From contig NZ_FNOK01000020.1 in the NCBI RefSeq assembly GCF_900106995.1, forward strand, positions 77,306 to 141,305: DNA of 64,000 nucleotides, in the 5' to 3' direction. Positions 54,897 through 62,929 of this stretch are shown piece by piece. The position numbers and the translations under genes were made by a program. The number at the start of each line of letters is the position of its first letter. Position 1 is the stretch's first letter. Below the pieces are notes generated by a model. The model did not search any database. It saw only the letters and a list, made by a program, of their open reading frames with translations, and had not been told where the DNA came from. The DNA is from Saccharopolyspora shandongensis (GTDB lineage: Bacteria; Actinomycetota; Actinomycetes; Mycobacteriales; Pseudonocardiaceae).

Positions 54897-54975
54897 GACT
54901 CGACTCACTTCCGTTCTGATGGAGCACCGAAAGAGCTGATTCCCGCGCCGCCCGACCGGCGCGCTTTCCCTGCCG

Positions 54976-56061
54976 TCAACCAGCCACGGCGGGCAATTCC
55001 GAGCGGCCGAGCGCGGCCAGGACCTCCCGCGCGGCCCGGGCCACCGGGCCCCGCCGCACCGGACTTGCCGCGGCGAGGCCACAGCGATCCAGGACCGCGG
55101 GCAGACGCGGCTGAGGCCGCATGACCGTCAGGACCTCCGCGCCCACAGCTCGCGCCACGTCGGCCGTGCGCAGCCCACCGGGCGCGGGCCCCCGGACCAC
55201 CAGCCGGACGGGACCGGCCGCGTGTTCCCGGATGCTCGCCACCGCGCGTGCTGCCGCCGCGCAGGCGCGCACCTCGGCAGGCACGACGACGATCGCCAGG
55301 TCCGCGTCGCGCAGCCCGGCCGCCGCCGCAGCCGGAAGGGTGCGCGGCAGATCGCAGACCACGGTGTCGCCGGCCCGACGACCCGCGCCGAGCACGGCTC
55401 GCACCGCCTCCGGCGTCAGCCCGGTCGGCGGCCCGTCTCGATCGCAGGACAGCACCGTGATCTCCCCGCTGCCGATCCGGCGCTTCGGCAGCGCCCCGTG
55501 CAGCGCGCTCGCCGCGAGCCGGCCTGCGTTGACGGCCAGCCCCGACCAGCGCAGGCCGTCGGCCGCCTCTGCACCGACGGCGAGATCGACCCCGCCGCCG
55601 AGCGGATCGCAGTCGACCAGCAGCGACCGCTCTCCGCTGCGCGCGGCGAACACCGCCGTCGCGGTGGCCAGCACAGACGCTCCCGCCCCACCGCAGCCGC
55701 CCAGCACCGCGAGCACCCGGCCACCCTGCGCCGGAGCGTCGCCGGCATCGGCCAGCAGCTCGATGAGACCCGCCTCGTCGGCAGGCAGTTCGAGCACTCG
55801 CTCGGCACCGATCTCGAACGCCGCACGCCAGAGATCGGGCGTCGGATCCCTCGTCAGCACAACGACTCCGCGTCTTCGCGGCAGTCCATCGACCGCGCCG
55901 AGCGCAGCGGCGTCGAGCAGCACCAGCGGCGCGGTTCGCCAGTTCGGCGGCGCCGGGCCCGGCGCGTGTTCCACTTCGCCACCGGCCGCCGCGGCCAGCC
56001 GCGAGACCTCTTCGGCCAGCGCGGAATCCGGCGCGACGAGCAACGGGCGTGCAGCAGTCAT
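54976..56061 (-). CDS. Ssd/CpaE-like septum-site or pilus-localisation protein
   Basis: Predicted 361 residues, first gene of the Tad operon and counterpart of Rv3660c (Ssd). An N-terminal receiver-like domain (about 5-110) precedes a MinD/ParA-like domain with VLAVLGGCGGAGASVLATA. Compared with KGGxGK[ST], both lysines are replaced (Cys and Ala), so ATP hydrolysis is doubtful, as for TadZ-type pseudo-ATPases. The switch-like VDCDPLGGGVDLAVG is kept. Such proteins place the Tad machine or affect septation. Confidence 0.88.
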   Translation of the reverse strand: MTAARPLLVAPDSALAEEVSRLAAAAGGEVEHAPGPAPPNWRTAPLVLLDAAALGAVDGLPRRRGVVVLTRDPTPDLWRAAFEIGAERVLELPADEAGLIELLADAGDAPAQGGRVLAVLGGCGGAGASVLATATAVFAARSGERSLLVDCDPLGGGVDLAVGAEAADGLRWSGLAVNAGRLAASALHGALPKRRIGSGEITVLSCDRDGPPTGLTPEAVRAVLGAGRRAGDTVVCDLPRTLPAAAAAGLRDADLAIVVVPAEVRACAAAARAVASIREHAAGPVRLVVRGPAPGGLRTADVARAVGAEVLTVMRPQPRLPAVLDRCGLAAASPVRRGPVARAAREVLAALGRSELPAVAG

Positions 56062-56169
56062 GGTGATGCCTCCGGCAATCGAATGGCGCGGATGGGATGC
56101 GCGCCGAATTGGCGCTCGATAACCAAGGTGGCCCGATCACCGGCGGCTGCCAACCGGCTTTTCCAAATC

Positions 56170-56235
56170 TGTGGACAAACCAAGGACCTGTGGATAACTC
56201 GCATACCCCGAAAGCGCGACAACACCCGTGGAAAA
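56170..56235. promoter_or_regulatory. DnaA-box cluster upstream of ssd
   Basis: TGTGGACAA (56170-56178), TGTGGATAA (56189-56197) and a weaker CGTGGAAAA (56227-56235) all lie in the same orientation within 66 bp, 110-175 bp upstream of ssd. The first two are reverse complements of TTGTCCACA and TTATCCACA, both accepted actinomycete DnaA boxes. Confidence 0.65.
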
Positions 56236-56289
56236 CGGAAAGAGTTCGCATTGGCTTCCGGCGGAATGGTCCGCGGCGGAGCCCCCGGA

Positions 56290-56380
56290 AAAGGGACGGC
56301 CCCCGCCAGGGGGGAGGGGCGGGGGCCGTCTGCAGTTCAGCTCCGGGGGGTCGAGCTGAACCTGCCCGGTAGCACCGGAC
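56290..56380 (-). ncRNA. 6C RNA (B11-type small RNA)
   Basis: On the minus strand two stem-loops occur in series, each with a loop containing six or more C. Hairpin 1 is GTTCAGCTC / GAGCTGAAC (56335-56361) with loop GACCCCCCG; hairpin 2 is a 13-bp stem (56295-56307 / 56318-56330) with loop CCTCCCCCCT and serves as terminator. This is the defining form of the actinobacterial 6C RNA. The position between the ssd and Rv3661-type genes is where M. tuberculosis has B11/6C. A TAGAGT hexamer at 56388-56393 (minus) could be the -10 element. Start and end are approximate. Confidence 0.88.
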
Positions 56381-56746
56381 TCCTCTCACTCTAGCTCGTA
56401 GAGCCCCCGCAATGCCCCCCGTCCATTTGAGCGAACGTTCTCGCTCTCAGTGCGCACCGAACTGGTCGGTAGCCGACATTCGAGTCAAGAAAAAACTCCC
56501 ACTAGACGAAAACAACGCCCAACACCACACACAGCGTGAGTTCTCGACGCGTGGCGGCCCGACCCCGCCCCAGGCGCGCGAGATCGGGTCGCCCGAACCC
56601 CCGGAACTAGCAAATCCCGGGCCGCCGACGGCACGACAACGGGCGCGGCGACTAACGGATCGATTGCCGAAAACGATGAGCAAGGCCACCACCGGAAATG
56701 AAAACCCTTCGGCAATGCGCGTCCGCGGCCCGCCCAAGCGGGCTCG

Positions 56747-56752
56747 TATGCT
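56747..56752 (+). promoter_or_regulatory. -10 element of a probable leaderless transcript
   Basis: TATGCT ends 7 bp before the GTG start of the HAD-phosphatase gene and no Shine-Dalgarno is present, so transcription probably begins at or next to the start codon. Confidence 0.5.
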
Positions 56753-56759
56753 GTGCGGC

Positions 56760-57587
56760 GTGACAGAGCCCGCGAACCCATCGACCCACACCGGACGCCG
56801 GGTGGCCGCGTTCTTCGACCTGGACAAGACCGTCATCGCCAAGTCGAGCACCCTCGCCTTCAGCCGCCCCTTCTTCCAGGAAGGGCTGATCAACCGACGG
56901 GCCGTGCTGAAAAGCGCCTACGCCCAGTTCGTGTTCATGCTGGCCGGCGCCGACGCCGACCAGATGGACCGGATGCGCGCGCACATCACGTCGCTGTGCA
57001 CCGGCTGGGACGTCGAGCAGGTCAACGCGATCGTCGAGGAAACGCTGCACGACATCGTCGATCCGCTGGTCTACAAGGAAGCCACGCAACTCATCGCGGA
57101 GCACCAGGAGCAGGGCCACGACATCGTCGTGCTCTCTGCCTCGGGCGAAGAAGTGGTCGCCCCCATCGCGAAGCTGCTCGGCGCCACGCACTGGTCCGGC
57201 ACCCGGATGGTCGTGGTCGACGGCCGCTACACCGGCGAGATCGAGTTCTACTGCTCCGCGGAGAACAAGGCGACCGCCGCTCGCGAGCTCTCCGACGAGT
57301 ACGGCTACGACCTCGCCGAGTGCCACGCGTACTCGGACTCGATCACGGATCTGCCGCTGCTGGAAGCCGTGGGGCACCCGACCGTCGTCAACCCCGACCG
57401 CGGACTGCGCAAGGAGGCCGTCCAGCGCGGCTGGCCGACGTTGTCCTTCGAGCACCCGGTGTCGCTGCGCGCCCGGATCCCCACCCCGTCCCGCGCGGCG
57501 GTGACCGCGGCCGGCGTCGGCATGGGTGCGGTGGCCGCGGCCGGCGCGGCGTGGTGGGGCCTGCGGGCCTGGCGCCGCCGGCGCTGA
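56760..57587 (+). CDS. HAD-IB family phosphatase, Rv3661 type
   Basis: Predicted 275 residues. The HAD motif I AAFFDLDKTVIA (about 14-25, nucleophile Asp) is followed by motif II VVLSASGEEVVAP, a late Lys and motif III AYSDSITDLPLLEAVGHP. It resembles SerB-type phosphatases but also the SSU-like Rv3661 group whose substrate is unknown. A C-terminal hydrophobic segment (GVGMGAVAAAGAAWWGL) and basic tail suggest membrane association. Flanked by the 6C RNA gene and by the Ms1-type RNA gene. Confidence 0.9.
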   Translation: MTEPANPSTHTGRRVAAFFDLDKTVIAKSSTLAFSRPFFQEGLINRRAVLKSAYAQFVFMLAGADADQMDRMRAHITSLCTGWDVEQVNAIVEETLHDIVDPLVYKEATQLIAEHQEQGHDIVVLSASGEEVVAPIAKLLGATHWSGTRMVVVDGRYTGEIEFYCSAENKATAARELSDEYGYDLAECHAYSDSITDLPLLEAVGHPTVVNPDRGLRKEAVQRGWPTLSFEHPVSLRARIPTPSRAAVTAAGVGMGAVAAAGAAWWGLRAWRRRR

Positions 57588-57670
57588 CCGCAACACCGGG
57601 GGCGCAAAACTGCACCACTGGCGAAGATCGCCACCCGAAAAACCCATACCTACAGCGTGCATCCGAACCC

Positions 57671-57699
57671 TTGCAGTGACGCGCGTCACCGACTACAAA
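57671..57699 (+). promoter_or_regulatory. Promoter of the Ms1-type RNA
   Basis: TTGCAG (57671-57676) and TACAAA (57694-57699) are separated by 17 bp, a near-ideal primary-sigma promoter, predicting transcription from about 57706. Confidence 0.6.
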
Positions 57700-57705
57700 G
57701 GAAGT

Positions 57706-57945
57706 GCGGACCCTGGTTGGCCAGGGATGTTACGGAGGAGAAGTAGCATCCACCCTGATCAGACTCCGCGCGCGAGGCCCGGAGCACCCACGCGTTGCCG
57801 CACACAAGGCTGGTCGTTCCACGGGGTTGCGTACCGGGACGCCGGACGCCTAGCCCGGAAGTTACGACAAGAGTGCACGCTTGGTAACCCGAGTACTCGC
57901 GCAGAGGGGCGGAGGCCCGTCGATCTGATCGACGGGCCTCCGCCG
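57706..57945 (+). ncRNA. Ms1/MTS2823-type 6S-like RNA
   Basis: About 240 nt between a good promoter and a strong terminator hold no open reading frame of note but several complementary stretches (for example CCCTGGTTGGCCAGGG near the 5' end). The place, directly downstream of and codirectional with the Rv3661-type gene, is that of MTS2823 in M. tuberculosis, the orthologue of Ms1 in M. smegmatis, and of the related scr3559 in Streptomyces. Ms1 binds sigma-free RNA polymerase core and is abundant in stationary phase. Assignment is by position and architecture; primary sequence was not aligned. Confidence 0.78.
57909..57943 (+). terminator. Terminator of the Ms1-type RNA
   Basis: A perfect 16-bp stem (57909-57924 / 57928-57943) with loop CTG, followed by GTATCTATGT. 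Confidence 0.9.
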
Positions 57946-58001
57946 TATCTATGTCCGTTCCTCCTTCACGGGACCGTCGGCGACCACACCGGTGCGCAGC
58001 G

Positions 58002-58049
58002 TTGACCGAGGCCGAACGTGTGAGTAACTTCCGAAATCGACCGATTTCG
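58002..58049 (+). promoter_or_regulatory. nagZ-operon promoter with overlapping palindromic operator
   Basis: TTGACC (58002-58007) and TAACTT (58025-58030) form a promoter with a 17-bp spacer. Immediately downstream, CGAAATCG-AC-CGATTTCG (58032-58049) is a perfect 8-2-8 palindrome covering the expected start site, the placement of a repressor operator. No regulator gene is adjacent in the operon. Confidence 0.65.
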
Positions 58050-58097
58050 TGGTGAACACTTACCGCCCGGCGATACCCCGCCCGCAGGGAGGCCAAC

Positions 58098-59873
58098 GTG
58101 AAGACCCGAGCGCGCCGCGCCGCCATCGCGCTGAGCGCCATCGCCATCGGTGCCGCCGCGCTTACCACCACCGGCGGCACCGCAGCCCCGAAGCAGCCGC
58201 AGTCGCCCGCCGAGCTGCTCAAGCAGATGACGCTGGAGGAGAAGGTCGGGCAGCTGTTCGTCACCTACGCCTACGGCCGCACGGCGGACACCGCGCACCC
58301 GCAGAACCAGGAGGAGTTCGGCGTCGACACCCCGGCGCAGGTGGTGCAGAAGTACCACCTCGGCGGCATCATCCACTTCGCCTGGACCGACAGCCTCTAC
58401 GACCCCAAGCAGATCGCCGAGCTGTCCAACGGCCTGCAGGACGCCGCGATCAACTCCGGCGCGAAGGTGCCGCTGCTGATCTCCACCGACCAGGAGCAGG
58501 GGCAGGTCACTCGGATCCTGGAGCCCGCCACCCAGTTCCCCGGCAACATGGCGCTCGGCGGCGGCCGCAGCACCGACGATGCGAGCCGCGCGGCCGCGAT
58601 CACCGGGCAGGAACTGCGGGCGATGGGCCTGAACCAGAACTTCGCGCCGAGCGGCGACGTCAACGTCAACGCGGCGAACCCGGTGATCGGGGTGCGGTCG
58701 TTCTCCTCCGACCCGGCGCTGGCCGCGCAGCTCACCGCCGCGCAGATCCGCGGCTACGAGGACTCGGCGAAGCCGGGCGAGACGGTGTCGGCCGCGGTCA
58801 AGCACTTCCCCGGGCACGGCGACACCAACCAGGACAGCCACACCTCGCTGCCGGTGATCGAGCACGACCGGCAGCAGTGGGAGCAGCTGGATGCGCCGCC
58901 GTTCAAGGAGGCGATCGCCGCCGGCACCGACATGGTGATGAGCGGTCACCTCATGGTCCCCAAGCTCGACGACTCCGGTGAGCCGTCGACGCTGGCCCCG
59001 AACGTGCTCACCGGGATGCTGCGCGACGAGCTCGGTTTCAAGGGCGTGATCGTCACCGACTCGCTGAAGATGGACGGGGTGCGGGCGAAGCACCCGGACG
59101 CCGAGATCCCGGTGCTGGCGCTCAAGGCCGGCGCCGACATCATGCTGATGCCGTTCAACGTGCAGGTCGCCATCGACGGCGTGGTCAACGCGGTGCGCAG
59201 CGGCGAGCTCACCGAGCAGCGCATCGACCAGAGCGTGGAGCGCATCCTGGCGCTGAAGGCCGCGCGGGGCGTGCTGGACAACCCGTTCGTCGATGTGTCC
59301 AAAGTGGACAAGATCGTCGGGACGCCGAAGCACCTCGCCGAGGCGCAGGCCATCACCGACCGCACCACGACCGTCCTGCGCAACGACGGGATGCTGCCGC
59401 TGCAGAAGCCGGGATCGATGTTCGTGACCGGCGCCGGCGAAAAGGCGACCGCCGCGCTGGCCGAGCGGATCAAGGCCCGCGGCCCGCAGGCGTCGGCCCT
59501 GGCGACGGGCCTGAAGCCGACGCCGCAGCAGATCGGCCAGGCCGTCGAGGAGGCCAAGCGCAACGACGTCACCGTGGTGCTGACCAACGCCGCCTGGAAC
59601 GCCGACAACAAGGCGCAGCTCGACCTGGTCCGCGCCCTGCAGCAGACCGGGAAGCCGGTCGTCGCCGTCGCCGTGCGCGACCCGTACGACGCGGCGCACG
59701 TCGACCTGCCCGGCTGGATCGCCACCTACTCCGACAAGGCGGTGGCGATGGAATCGCTGGCGAAGGTGCTCTTCGGCGAGATCTCCCCGGTCGGCAAGCT
59801 GCCGGTCCCGGTGCCCGACCCCGGTCAGCCCGGTGTCGACAAGTACCCGTTCGGCCACGGCCTGAGCTGGTAG
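58098..59873 (+). CDS. nagZ: Secreted beta-N-acetylhexosaminidase, GH3 NagZ type
   Basis: Predicted 591 residues. After a signal peptide (about 1-31) comes a GH3 domain with the NagZ-type motif KHFPGHGDTNQDSHTSLPVI, whose His-Asp pair acts as general acid/base, and the nucleophile Asp in GVIVTDSLKMDGV. A C-terminal domain (about 400-591) is present, as in Bacillus NagZ/YbbD rather than the short E. coli enzyme. It removes GlcNAc from GlcNAc-MurNAc fragments outside the cell. AGGGAGG precedes GTG 58098. First gene of a three-gene cluster. Confidence 0.92.
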   Translation: MKTRARRAAIALSAIAIGAAALTTTGGTAAPKQPQSPAELLKQMTLEEKVGQLFVTYAYGRTADTAHPQNQEEFGVDTPAQVVQKYHLGGIIHFAWTDSLYDPKQIAELSNGLQDAAINSGAKVPLLISTDQEQGQVTRILEPATQFPGNMALGGGRSTDDASRAAAITGQELRAMGLNQNFAPSGDVNVNAANPVIGVRSFSSDPALAAQLTAAQIRGYEDSAKPGETVSAAVKHFPGHGDTNQDSHTSLPVIEHDRQQWEQLDAPPFKEAIAAGTDMVMSGHLMVPKLDDSGEPSTLAPNVLTGMLRDELGFKGVIVTDSLKMDGVRAKHPDAEIPVLALKAGADIMLMPFNVQVAIDGVVNAVRSGELTEQRIDQSVERILALKAARGVLDNPFVDVSKVDKIVGTPKHLAEAQAITDRTTTVLRNDGMLPLQKPGSMFVTGAGEKATAALAERIKARGPQASALATGLKPTPQQIGQAVEEAKRNDVTVVLTNAAWNADNKAQLDLVRALQQTGKPVVAVAVRDPYDAAHVDLPGWIATYSDKAVAMESLAKVLFGEISPVGKLPVPVPDPGQPGVDKYPFGHGLSW

Positions 59874-59899
59874 CCCGGGTGAACGCGGAAAGGGCTGGC

Positions 59900-61147
59900 A
59901 TGGGTGTGAATCGACGGGGCTTCCTGACCGCCGCGGCGCTGACGGTGCCCGCGGCGGGCCTCGCGGCGAGTTCCGCGTGCGCCGCCCCGCGGTCCGCCGA
60001 CCTCGGCCCGGGCGTCAAGACCGGCGCGGACGTCCTGGCCGCGCGGAACTGGCAGGACATCACCGGCCGCCGGGTCGGGGTGGTGACCAACCCGACCGGC
60101 GTGCTCGCGTCGCTGGAGCACGTCGTGGACGTCATGCACGCCAGCGGGGCGGTGGACGTGGTCGCGGTCTTCGGGCCGGAGCACGGGTTCCGCGGCACGT
60201 CGCAGGCCGGCGGCTCGGAGGGCGACTACCGCGACCCGCGCACCGGCCTGCCCGTGTACGACGCGTACGGGGCCGACGCCGCGAAGCTGGCCGAGATGTT
60301 CCGCAAGGCGGGCGTCGAGCAGGTCGTGTTCGACATCGCCGACGTGGGCGCCCGCTTCTACACCTACATCTGGACGATGTTCACCGCGATGCAGGCGGCC
60401 CACCAGGTGGGGGCGGCGTTCCTGGTGCTGGACCGGCCGAACCCGATCGGCTCCGGGGTGGCCGGCCCGCGGCTGGATCCGCGGTTCGCCTCCGGCGTCG
60501 GGCTGCTGCCGATCGTGCAGCAGCACGGCATGACCGTCGGCGAGCTGGCGCGGCTGTTCGACCGCGAATACCTGCCGAGCCCGCTGGAACGCCTCGACGT
60601 GATCCGCGTGGAGGGCTGGCGCGGGCGCGGCGCGGACGCCGGGCTGCCGTGGGTCCCGCCCAGCCCGAACATGCCGACCCCGGACACCGCGGCGGTCTAC
60701 CCGGGAACGGGGCTGTTCGAGGGCACCGTGCTGTCCGAGGGCCGCGGCACCACCAGGCCGTTCGAGATCATCGGCGCGCCCGGCATCGACTGGCGCTGGG
60801 CGGAGGAGCTCAACGCCGCCGGGCTGCCGGGGCTCAGGTTCCGCGAAACCTACTTCGTGCCGACCTTCTCCAAGCACGCCAACGCGACCTGCGGTGGCGT
60901 ACAGGTCTACCGCTCGGGCGAGGTCGACGCGATCGGCGCCGCCGTCGCGATGATCACCACCGCGCGCCGGCTGTACCCGCAGGTCTTCGGCTGGCGACCC
61001 GACAACATGATCGACAAGTTGTCCGGCTCGGACCGACTGCGCACGATGGTCGATGCGGGTGCCGACGTGCCCGAGATCGTCGGCCCCTGGCGGGACGACG
61101 TGGCGGACTTCCAACGACAACGCGAGCCGTACCTGCTGTACCGCTGA
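59900..61147 (+). CDS. namZ: Exo-beta-N-acetylmuramidase, DUF1343 family
   Basis: Predicted 415 residues of the DUF1343/NamZ (YbbC) family, which splits MurNAc from the non-reducing end of peptidoglycan fragments. A twin-arginine signal (NRRGFLTAAALTVPAAGL) directs export of the folded protein. The conserved segments VGVVTNPTGV, VFGPEHGFRG, FDIADVGARFYTYIWTM, LDRPNPIG and FEGTVLSEGRGTTRPFE are all present. ATG 59900 has AAAGGG upstream; it starts 26 bp after nagZ. The NagZ-NamZ pair would release GlcNAc and MurNAc alternately. Confidence 0.92.
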   Translation: MGVNRRGFLTAAALTVPAAGLAASSACAAPRSADLGPGVKTGADVLAARNWQDITGRRVGVVTNPTGVLASLEHVVDVMHASGAVDVVAVFGPEHGFRGTSQAGGSEGDYRDPRTGLPVYDAYGADAAKLAEMFRKAGVEQVVFDIADVGARFYTYIWTMFTAMQAAHQVGAAFLVLDRPNPIGSGVAGPRLDPRFASGVGLLPIVQQHGMTVGELARLFDREYLPSPLERLDVIRVEGWRGRGADAGLPWVPPSPNMPTPDTAAVYPGTGLFEGTVLSEGRGTTRPFEIIGAPGIDWRWAEELNAAGLPGLRFRETYFVPTFSKHANATCGGVQVYRSGEVDAIGAAVAMITTARRLYPQVFGWRPDNMIDKLSGSDRLRTMVDAGADVPEIVGPWRDDVADFQRQREPYLLYR

Positions 61148-61157
61148 GGGGGACGCG

Positions 61158-62894
61158 ATGGGCAAGACCATTCTGGCGGCGGTGGCGCTGCTTTCGGTCA
61201 CCGCGCTGGCGGGGTCCGCCACGGCGTCGCCCGGCCACGCGTACGGGCACTTCGACCGGCCGCAGGACGGCTTCGCGCCGGCCGGCACCCAGCTGTCCGA
61301 CGGGAGCCCCGAAGACGTCGGGCTCGATTCCCGTCCGATCGACGCTGCCCTGCAGCAGATCGCGGGCTGGACGGACAAGACGCCCGGCCGCGAGCACCCG
61401 ATGTACGCGGGCGCCGTGAGCCTGCTGGCGCACGAGGGCGTCGTGGTGCGTCGTTCGGCGGTCGGGCACGAGCTGCGCTACGCGGACGGCAACGGCACCG
61501 AACTGCCTCCCGAGCAGCGCGAACCGATGCACCGCGACACGATCTTCGACGTCGCGTCGATCAGCAAGCTGTTCACCTCGATCGCGGTGCTGCAGCTGGT
61601 CGACGACGGGAGCGTGCAGCTCGACGAGCCGGTGGCCACCTACCTGCCGGAGTTCGGCGTCAACGGCAAGGAATCGATCACCGTCGAGCAGCTGCTCACC
61701 CACACCTCCGGCCTGCAGGCCGAGGCCCAGCTGTGGAAACTGCCGCCGGCGCAGCGGATCCCGACGATCATGCAGCTCACCCCGGAGCACCCGCCGGGCA
61801 CCAACTACACCTACTCCGACCCGAACATGATCACGCTCGGGCTGCTGGTGGCACGCGTCTCGGGCGCCCCGCTGGACCAGGTGGTGGCGGAGCGGATCAC
61901 CGAGCCGCTGGGCATGGTCGACACCGGCTACAACCCGCCCGCCGCCGAGCTGCACCGCATCGCGGCGACGGAGTACGAGGCCGAGCCGCCGCGCGGCATG
62001 GTCCGCGGGCAGGTGCACGATGAGAACGCCTGGTCGCTCGGCGGGGTCTCCGGGAACGCCGGCGTCTTCTCCACCGCCGACGACCTCGCGGTGCTGGGGC
62101 AGACGGTGCTCAACGGCGGAACCTACGGCGGCAACCGCATCCTGTCCGAGGACAGCGTCGAGAAGATGCTGACCGACTTCAACGGCGCTTTCCCCGGTAA
62201 CTCGCACGGTCTGGGCTTCGAACTGGACCAGCGTTGGTACATGGCCGGGCTCAGCGGGCCGCGGACGGCGGGGCACACCGGCTTCACCGGCACGTCGCTG
62301 GTGATCGATCCGACGTCCCGCTCGGTGACGGTGCTGCTGACCAACCGGGTGCACCCGTCGCGGCAGTGGGGGTCGAACAACGCCGCCCGGCAGGCCTTGG
62401 CGCAGGGCATGGCCCGCGCCCTCGGCGTGGAACCGGCGCGGGGCTCGGAGTCGTGGTTCTCCGGGCAGGGCGGGACGTTGACGACGGACCCGCTGGGTCC
62501 GGTCAGCGGCCCGACGCAGGTGTCGTTCTACGCGTTCGTCGACACCCAACGCGACGGCGACGGCACGGACCCACTGCTCGTCGAGTCCAGTGTGGACGAT
62601 TCCGGCTGGCGGCCGGTGACGCTGCAGGCATCCGGCCCCGGCGCGCCCGACGAGCCGCAGGGCTCGCTGGCCGGGGCCGGACATCGGAGCTGGTGGAAGG
62701 TGCGCGGCACGGTCGACGCGAACGCCGGCCAGCAGCTGCGCCTGCGGTGGCGCTACGCGCCGGACGACCAGTACACCGGGCGCGGCGTGAACGTGGACGG
62801 AATCCACGTGGCCGACCGCGACGCGACGCTGCTGGACGGCGAGCTCGAAGCCGCGCGGCTCCACCCCGAGGGCTGGCTCTCCACCGACCGCTGA
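61158..62894 (+). CDS. Secreted serine hydrolase, beta-lactamase/PBP-like (YbbE type)
   Basis: Predicted 578 residues with a signal peptide (about 1-23). The class C beta-lactamase-type domain has SxxK as ASISKLFTS, the YxN-like YSDPN and HTGFTG near residue 375. A C-terminal beta-rich domain of ~150 residues (from about 435) follows, possibly wall- or sugar-binding. In B. subtilis ybbE lies with ybbC/ybbD, the same trio. It may act as an esterase or carboxypeptidase on muropeptides. It starts 10 bp after namZ with GAGGGGG upstream, so it is in the operon. Confidence 0.9.
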   Translation: MGKTILAAVALLSVTALAGSATASPGHAYGHFDRPQDGFAPAGTQLSDGSPEDVGLDSRPIDAALQQIAGWTDKTPGREHPMYAGAVSLLAHEGVVVRRSAVGHELRYADGNGTELPPEQREPMHRDTIFDVASISKLFTSIAVLQLVDDGSVQLDEPVATYLPEFGVNGKESITVEQLLTHTSGLQAEAQLWKLPPAQRIPTIMQLTPEHPPGTNYTYSDPNMITLGLLVARVSGAPLDQVVAERITEPLGMVDTGYNPPAAELHRIAATEYEAEPPRGMVRGQVHDENAWSLGGVSGNAGVFSTADDLAVLGQTVLNGGTYGGNRILSEDSVEKMLTDFNGAFPGNSHGLGFELDQRWYMAGLSGPRTAGHTGFTGTSLVIDPTSRSVTVLLTNRVHPSRQWGSNNAARQALAQGMARALGVEPARGSESWFSGQGGTLTTDPLGPVSGPTQVSFYAFVDTQRDGDGTDPLLVESSVDDSGWRPVTLQASGPGAPDEPQGSLAGAGHRSWWKVRGTVDANAGQQLRLRWRYAPDDQYTGRGVNVDGIHVADRDATLLDGELEAARLHPEGWLSTDR

Positions 62895-62922
62895 CCCCGC
62901 GGTTTCCATTGAAACTGCGGGG
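62895..62922. terminator. Bidirectional terminator after the nagZ operon
   Basis: A 12-bp stem (62895-62906 / 62911-62922, one G-U position) with loop CATT begins at the base after the stop codon and lies 8 bp from the convergent MBL gene stop. Confidence 0.82.
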
Positions 62923-62929
62923 AACTCGG

